DNA from: Charina bottae
Taxonomy: Eukaryota > Chordata > Lepidosauria > Squamata > Charinaidae
Length of the DNA: 64,000 bases
Reading direction: 5' to 3'
NCBI GenBank assembly: GCA_023362775.1
Contig: JALMGJ010000019.1
Span: 580,501-644,500, forward strand
Shown: positions 58,205 to 64,000 of the stretch, piece after piece
Layout: each line of letters begins with the position of its first letter
Position numbering within the stretch: the first letter of the stretch is position 1
The notes under the pieces: generated by a model
Told to the model about the DNA's origin: nothing
Seen by the model: the letters and a program-made list of their open reading frames with translations, nothing else
Databases searched by the model: none
Translations under genes and position numbers: made by a program

Positions 58205-61200
58205 CTCACTCGCTGGATCGTCACCTTGTTGTGGTGAGTGGGCTTGTGTGTTCCCAATGAACCCTGTGAGCGAAGCCGTCGGGAGTCATGTACTCCTGGC
58301 AGGGTCACCCATGGCGGTAAGGTCCAGGGGGAGGAACCAGACAAAGAACGATCCAAGAAAGTCCTCAACGGCAGAACAGGCGGAAGATAACAAGGTGTAT
58401 TGTTACAACGGCTGTGAAGGCGGATGAAGGCTGCAGCAGACAAAAGGTCACCAATCGTCATGGTATCCATGCCATTGGATTAGAGCCTTTTTCTGTGAAG
58501 GTTGTGTGCTGATCGTTGTGCACCGATCTCCACACATAAAACAAATTCACGCACAGGCGTCTTCCAACCACACCAAACCCAAAACAACCAAAAGTCCCAT
58601 GGCGACTGACGAATGGCAACGGGGGCAGGACTGTGAAATCCGGAAGCTCCTAGTTATGGACCAGCACATGGGCGGTGGATACGGATTCAGTCGCCCTGAC
58701 TCAAGGATCGAGGCAGTTGAGTAGTTCGGCAGCTGTATCCACGACTGAGCAGCCCTATTTAGGATCCACTCTGCTCACCCCATATGGGGAGGGGGCTAGA
58801 AAAGGTGCCCTAAACATAGTCTGCCTCATTTTCTCCCTGACTGGATTACCGCGACCAGTGGGGTCACCATCTAGCGGTCGTAAAAAATACATGAATTTTG
58901 GAACATGGAATATACGGACACTGCAAGACAATATGGATAGTGAACGACCTGAACGTAGGACTGCCATTATTGCAAGGGAGCTGAGACGTTTTAATATTGA
59001 TATAGCAGCACTCCAAGGAACTCGAAGAGCAGGAGAAGGACAGTTGAAGGAAGAAAAAGGAGGTTATACCTTCTTTTGGAAAGGACTGCCTGAACAAGAA
59101 CGACGAATACATGGGGTAGGCTTTGCTATCAAAAACGACCTTGTGAAGCTCTTGTCAGAAGTTCCCACTGGGATTAACGAACGACTCTCAACTCTGCGAA
59201 TAAAACTTGCCAAAAACCAACAGGCAACTATCCTAAGTGCTTACGCACCAACACTAGATGCAGATGAGGATATCAAGGAAAAATTTTATACCCAGCTGGA
59301 CACCATCTTATCAGAGATACCAAAGGAGGATAAAATTATCCTCCTGGGCGATTTCAATGCAAGAGTTGGGCGTGATTTTGATTTGTGGCCAGGGATCATT
59401 GGGAAAGAAGGAGTTGACAACAGCAACACGAATGGAATCTTACTTCTGACTAAATGTGCAGAGCATAACCTTGTCATTACTAACACACTCTTTCGCCAGA
59501 AAAATAAATTTAAAACATCATGGAAGCACCCACGGTCGAAGCACTGGCATCTTTTAGATTATGTAATTGTCCGTGCTAGAGATCGCCGTGATGTACTTCT
59601 CACCAGAGCCATGACGAGCGCCGATGACTGCTGGACAGACCATCGATTAATTCGATCCACGATGGCCATAAAGATTGTCCCTCATCGTAGGCTCCAAGGA
59701 AGAAAACCAAGGCGTAAAATGAATACACTGACCCTCCAAGATCCTATCAAACGAGCTTGCTTTCAATCAACTCTCAAGGAACATCTGCCTATGGAACTTC
59801 CTGAAAATGTTGAGGAACACTGGACTAAATTGAAGACTTCTATTATTTCAGCCTGTGAACAAACTATCGGATACCAGACTAAGAGACATCAGGACTGGTT
59901 TGATGAGAACGATAGTGAGATTGAACATATTATTGACAAGAAAAGGAAAGCCTTCCAGATATGGCAAAAAGATATTAACTGTGCCGTTAAGAAAAAAATC
60001 TACGCCAGTGCAAAGGCAGAAGTCCAAAGAAGAACTAGAGAACTTAAGAACATATGGTGGATAAAAAAAGCCCAAGAAACCCAACATTTCGCAGATGCTC
60101 ATGATGCACGGGGCTTTTTTAATGCCATAAAGGCCATCTATGGACCAACAAACCATGGTACAAATCCCTTACGCTCAGTAGATGGTGCTAAACTTCTAAA
60201 GGACAAAGAGTCTATTGCACTGCGCTGGAAAGAGCATTACTACAATCTCCTTAATCGTCACTCCACTGTGGCTGATGAAGTCTTCTTGCAAATCCCACAA
60301 AAACAAATAAGAAATGAGCTTGCAGTACGCCCTAGTTTGGAGGAAGTCAGCAAAGCCACTAAACAAATGAAAAATAACAAAGCTAGTGGACCTGATGGGA
60401 TTCCTGCTGAAGTCTTTAAAGAAGGCGGGCCTGAACTTACACAACAACTTCATAAGCTCATCGAAAAAATCTGGATGAGGGAGGAGATTCCAGCAGACTT
60501 TAGGGATGCCATAATTATCACTCTCTTTAAAAAGGGTGATAGAACAGACTGTGGAAACTATCGAGGCATCTCCCTTCTAGCCACAGCAGGCAAAATCCTG
60601 GCAAAGATCATCGCAAACCGTCTCCTATCTGTATCAGAAGACATCCTCCCTGAAACGCAAAATGGCTTCCGCCCTTCCAGGGGAACAGTGGATATGATCT
60701 TCACTGCACGACAGCTTCAAGAAAAATGCAAGGAGCAAAACCGCCCTCTGTACATGGCGTTTATTGATCTGACTAAAGCTTTTGATACTGTAAATCGTAC
60801 TGCTCTCTGGACCATCCTTCTGAAAATCGGATGCCCCGATAAATTTGTGAACATCTTGCGGTTACTCCATGAAGACATGATGGCAACAATCCTGAATAAC
60901 AATGGCTCTCAAAGCGATCCATTTAAAGTGGAATCCGGCGTTAAACAGGGATGTGTTATTGCTCCAACCTTATTCGCTATCTTCATCGCTATGATTATGC
61001 ACCTTGTTGAAGAGAAACTTCCTACTGGTGTAGAAATTATATATCGAACAGATGGAAAGCTTTTTAATCTTAGTAGGCTGAAAGCAAAAAATAAGGTAAT
61101 TGCAACTTCTGTTATAGAACTTCAATATGCTGATGATAACGTAGTCTGTGCACACTCCGAGGAAGATCTTCAAACTATCCTAAACATCTTTGCAGAAGCA

Positions 61201-62144
61201 TATGAAAAACTCGGCCTCTCGATTAACATTAAAAAAACCAAAGTGCTTTACCAGCAAGTTCGAACCAATCCCTCCGCAGCGCCATCAATCCAGCTTAAAG
61301 GTGTGTCACTAGAAAATGTCGATCACTTTTCTTATCTCGGCAGCCATCTATCTACAAAAGCCGACATCGACGCTGAAATTCAGCATCGCCTGAGCTCTGC
61401 GAGTGTAGCTTTCTCCCAAATGAAGCGTAGAGTGTTTGAGGATCGGGACATTCGCAGGGAGACCAAAATGCTTGTTTACAAAGCCATTGTACTACCAACC
61501 CTTCTGTACGCCTGTGAAACATGGACCCTCTACAAACGCCACCTCCAACTTCTTGAAAGATTCCATCAACGCTGCCTCCGAAAAATTCTGCAAATTACTT
61601 GGGAAGATAGGCGGACTAATGTTAGTGTATTAGAAGAAGCGAAAACCACCAGCATTGAAACAATGATCATCCAACATCAACTTCGCTGGACCGGTCATGT
61701 TGTTCGAATACCTGACCATCGTCTTCCAAAGCAGCTACTTTACTCCCAACTTAAGAATGGAAAACGGAATATTGGTGGACAGCAAAAGAGATTCAAAGAT
61801 ACTCTCAAAGCTAATTTAAAAAAATGTAATATCAGCATTGAGAACTGGGAAGCCCTAACTCATGAGCGTTTCAATTGGAGGTCAGCCTTTATTAATGGTG
61901 CTATGGACTTTGAAGAAGCACGAGTACAGGGCGAAAGGGAGAAAAGAGCTAAAAGGAAGGCACGTCAGGCAAACCCTCATCATGACCGTCTCCCACCCGG
62001 AAACCTATGCCCCCACTGTGGGAGGTTGTGCGGATCCAGAATTGGCCTTTACAGCCACTTACGGATCCACCGTTAAAATTTTACCTTTGGAAGACAATCT
62101 TACTCGGCTACGAGTGATCGCCAATGATGATGACAATGATGATG
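58205..62144 (+). mobile_element. Full-length RTE-type non-LTR retrotransposon
   Basis: The element body of about 3.94 kb is flanked by the 11-bp target duplication aatttccaaat (58194-58204 and 62145-62155). It has a 5' UTR with a TCACC/GGTGA hairpin near its start, one long open frame, and a short 3' end finishing in GATGATGA-type repeats. That tail is unlike the Bov-B-like tail of the SINEs here. An intact frame, intact ends and a clean duplication indicate a relatively recent insertion. Clade assignment (RTE or a close relative) rests on the endonuclease and RT motifs and not on a database match. Confidence 0.9.
58675..62076 (+). CDS. RTE-type LINE polyprotein (endonuclease, reverse transcriptase, C2H2 finger)
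   Basis: The open frame has 1133 codons; translation may really start at the methionine at 58891 (MNFGTWNIRTLQDN), where similarity begins. The order is an AP-like endonuclease (FGTWNIRTL, IILLGDFNARVG, LLDYVIV, WTDHRLI), a linker, then reverse transcriptase with NNKASGPDGIPAEVF, GNYRGISLL, motif A AFIDLTKAFDTVN, motif B SGVKQGCVIAPTLF and catalytic LQYADDN. A thumb-like region and RTE-type C-terminal block (ACETWTLYKRHLQLLERFHQ, QLRWTGHVVR) follow. The protein ends in a classical C2H2 zinc finger, CPHCGR...YSHLRIH (C-x2-C-x12-H-x3-H). It would nick target DNA and copy its own RNA there. In the endonuclease, ALQGTR stands where relatives have ALSETR or a QET-type motif, so the catalytic Glu appears replaced by Gly in this copy. 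Confidence 0.9.
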   Translation: MDTDSVALTQGSRQLSSSAAVSTTEQPYLGSTLLTPYGEGARKGALNIVCLIFSLTGLPRPVGSPSSGRKKYMNFGTWNIRTLQDNMDSERPERRTAIIARELRRFNIDIAALQGTRRAGEGQLKEEKGGYTFFWKGLPEQERRIHGVGFAIKNDLVKLLSEVPTGINERLSTLRIKLAKNQQATILSAYAPTLDADEDIKEKFYTQLDTILSEIPKEDKIILLGDFNARVGRDFDLWPGIIGKEGVDNSNTNGILLLTKCAEHNLVITNTLFRQKNKFKTSWKHPRSKHWHLLDYVIVRARDRRDVLLTRAMTSADDCWTDHRLIRSTMAIKIVPHRRLQGRKPRRKMNTLTLQDPIKRACFQSTLKEHLPMELPENVEEHWTKLKTSIISACEQTIGYQTKRHQDWFDENDSEIEHIIDKKRKAFQIWQKDINCAVKKKIYASAKAEVQRRTRELKNIWWIKKAQETQHFADAHDARGFFNAIKAIYGPTNHGTNPLRSVDGAKLLKDKESIALRWKEHYYNLLNRHSTVADEVFLQIPQKQIRNELAVRPSLEEVSKATKQMKNNKASGPDGIPAEVFKEGGPELTQQLHKLIEKIWMREEIPADFRDAIIITLFKKGDRTDCGNYRGISLLATAGKILAKIIANRLLSVSEDILPETQNGFRPSRGTVDMIFTARQLQEKCKEQNRPLYMAFIDLTKAFDTVNRTALWTILLKIGCPDKFVNILRLLHEDMMATILNNNGSQSDPFKVESGVKQGCVIAPTLFAIFIAMIMHLVEEKLPTGVEIIYRTDGKLFNLSRLKAKNKVIATSVIELQYADDNVVCAHSEEDLQTILNIFAEAYEKLGLSINIKKTKVLYQQVRTNPSAAPSIQLKGVSLENVDHFSYLGSHLSTKADIDAEIQHRLSSASVAFSQMKRRVFEDRDIRRETKMLVYKAIVLPTLLYACETWTLYKRHLQLLERFHQRCLRKILQITWEDRRTNVSVLEEAKTTSIETMIIQHQLRWTGHVVRIPDHRLPKQLLYSQLKNGKRNIGGQQKRFKDTLKANLKKCNISIENWEALTHERFNWRSAFINGAMDFEEARVQGEREKRAKRKARQANPHHDRLPPGNLCPHCGRLCGSRIGLYSHLRIHR

Positions 62145-62499
62145 AATTTCCAAATAATTCAACTCTGTTCTGCATTGGTCAGACCCTCCCTCAGGCACTG
62201 AGTCTAGTTCTGGACCCCACAATTTTAAGCAGGGTTCACAGAAGCTGAAAAGGTCCAGAGAAGAGCCTCCCCCCTCCCCGCCTTTATCCTACAGAGAACC
62301 AGGGAGGGTCAAGCCTGAGAGGCTCCCTCAACTTCGACTCCTGCTTTGGGCCGAGGCTGCCGTGGCTCTTCCTCCTCTTCCACAAGGTTACTCCCACGGC
62401 CCACTACATCCTGCCCCTTGTGGATGGATATATCCCTGCCCTGCCTGGTGGGTGAAAGCAGCCAGGAGGCTGGGTGTGTGGGTGGCAAACGCATCCTCG

Positions 62500-63900
62500 A
62501 GTGGAGGGGTGGAGAGAGAGTGGTGCGTCCCCTCCTGAAGAAAGTATTGCTTTACTCGGCTGTTTTAGACAACTATCAACCAGTCTCTAACCTTCCCTTT
62601 TCGCGAAAGATTGTTGAGAATACGGTTGGGCAACGTTATAAACCACCCCAAACGAAAGGGATTATCTGGGCCCTTTTCAGTCGGGATTCAGGCCTGGGTG
62701 TGGGGCTGACCCACACTGGTTACTCTGGTTGATGCCCTTTGGTGGGACCAGAATGGGGGAGAAAAGTGTGACTATCCTTGTCCTACTGAACTTGTCACTG
62801 GTGTTTGGTATCACTGAATATGTCACCCTCCTGGGCTTGCTGTGAGGTTTGGGGGAGGGGGGCGCTATTCGTTAGTTGTTCTCCTTCCCGAATTGGCACA
62901 GCCAGTCAATGGCGGTGGGTGGAGGGAAGCTGGGCCCGTTGGTCATTCCCTTACAGAGCTCAGTCCTCTCCCCCCACTGTTTAGCATCTACATGGAACGG
63001 GTGGGAGAGACCACCTGCCAGCACAGGATGAGGTACCATCAACATGCTATCTCCACTCAACATTTCATCTCTCTCCACTCCAGGCATCAGATCCACTGCC
63101 TTGCCCGGTCCAGATCGTTAGGGTCTGGATAGGAAGGAAGAAACTCAGAACCCTATCAATTAAGGGTGGCTGTGGATTTGGAAGCTGACTGAAGACAGAG
63201 ATTGTCCATCTTTGACTCTGGATGGGGTAGTGCTCTCCTAGAGAGGGCTGGTCTGGGGTCCTCCTGGACTTACAGCTCCTGATTCAGAAGCAGGTGAAGG
63301 CTCTGGCTGGAAGGCCCTGTACCCAATTACACCTTCTATGCCATTTACAGCCTTTATTGGATCAGGAGATTCTTCTCCCAGTTACTCGTGCCCTCGTCAC
63401 CTTGCAACTGGATTACCACAGTGCATTTTACATGGGGCTGTGCTTGAAGACCAGGCAGATACTTCAGCTGGTGGCCCAGGTGCACCAAGGTTTGCCCATG
63501 TAACACTACTATCACAGGAACTGCTGTGCTGGCCAGTTAGCTTCCGGGTGAATTCAAAGTGCCGGTTGACATCTTTAAGCCCTACAAAGCCTGGATATCG
63601 CTGACTACCTTCTCCAAGTTGAATCTGCCTGCCTGCAACATCTAGGAGAGGCAGCTTGTCGAGGATTCCACCACCAAGATCTCACCATCTTCAGGGACCG
63701 GAAGCTCTCTTGGTGACGTCCCTCTTCTTTGGAATTACTTATCCCAGGATGTACAGACCAACCCCCTACCGTCTACATTTTCAGAGAGCTGTAAAAACAT
63801 AATTCTGCAGAAAGGTATCTGGGGACAAGAAAGATCATGCTAACCCGGCTGGTGGCATGATGGATGGACTGACTGATACCAAGCTACCTGAGAAGCTATA
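62500..63900 (+). mobile_element. L2 LINE relic (RT to C-terminus)
   Basis: Reads PLLKKVLLYSAVLDNYQPVS, NLPFSRKIVENTV, VTILVLLNLSLVFGITEYVT (degraded motif A), SPLPPLFSIYMERVGE (motif B end), then DQEILLPVTRALVTLQLDYH, ILQLVAQVHQG and HVTLLSQELLCWPVSFRVNS, the L2 C-terminus. Many frameshifts are present. It starts about 350 bases downstream of the RTE element. Confidence 0.7.
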
Positions 63901-64000
63901 CCCATACAAAGGAAGTGAACATCAAGGCTTTAATATGCCCTAGCCTAGGCCACCACACAACCATCCACGAAGGCTAAATAAATAATTCCGTATATCTCTC

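Noticed and set aside
59848..60156. Minus-strand open frames across 58755-61173
   Set aside because: Shadows of the 1133-codon RTE frame on the plus strand.

Overview
The window looks like nuclear DNA from a squamate reptile, probably a lizard. Four SINE copies have a tRNA-derived head and a Bov-B-like tail ending in ACCTTT repeats (the Sauria SINE design). They sit among many degraded L2 and CR1 LINE pieces, long microsatellites and exons with GT-AG introns. There are no bacterial-style operons. The species is not determined.

The backbone is one host gene on the minus strand, RGS12 (a regulator of G-protein signalling and Ras/Raf scaffold). Eleven exons can be placed between 38477 and 11861, every one with a consistent reading phase except at one gap. 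In transcript order they encode the serine-rich lead into the RGS domain (38308-38477), the RGS domain (37313-37405, 30761-30904, 28465-28644), a basic linker (26748-26901, 24489-24565), Ras-binding domain 1 (22843-23025, 20989-21062), the first part of Ras-binding domain 2 (18073-18199), a linker (14502-14572) and the segment leading up to the GoLoco motif (11861-12014). The large 5' exon with the PDZ and PTB domains is not in the window and presumably lies beyond 64000. The GoLoco exon and C-terminus were not found and presumably lie before position 1. One exon, for the second half of Ras-binding domain 2, was not found where the reading phase requires it (14573-18072).

The intron between 30905 and 37312 holds two items on the plus strand. 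One is a 5' fragment of a family S28 serine protease related to PRSS16 (31946-32511), behind a GC-rich upstream segment. The other is a LINE 5' part (about 33240-36705) split by a SINE-spacer-SINE composite. The right third of the window has L2 relics, a Tigger-like DNA transposon, the 3' part of a LINE like the one above (minus strand) and a full-length RTE-type LINE (58205-62144). That RTE copy has an intact 1133-codon frame and a clean 11-bp target duplication, but one catalytic endonuclease residue appears to be substituted.

The least expected material is a family of short insertions at 19.8, 24.2, 26.3, 30.7 and 50.3 kb. They carry a hammerhead-ribozyme-like core; two are flanked by 14-bp target duplications and one is a perfect 68-bp-arm palindrome. 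I read them as terminal pieces of a Penelope-like retroelement. Apart from the host exons, almost everything else is repeat or unrecognised intronic sequence.
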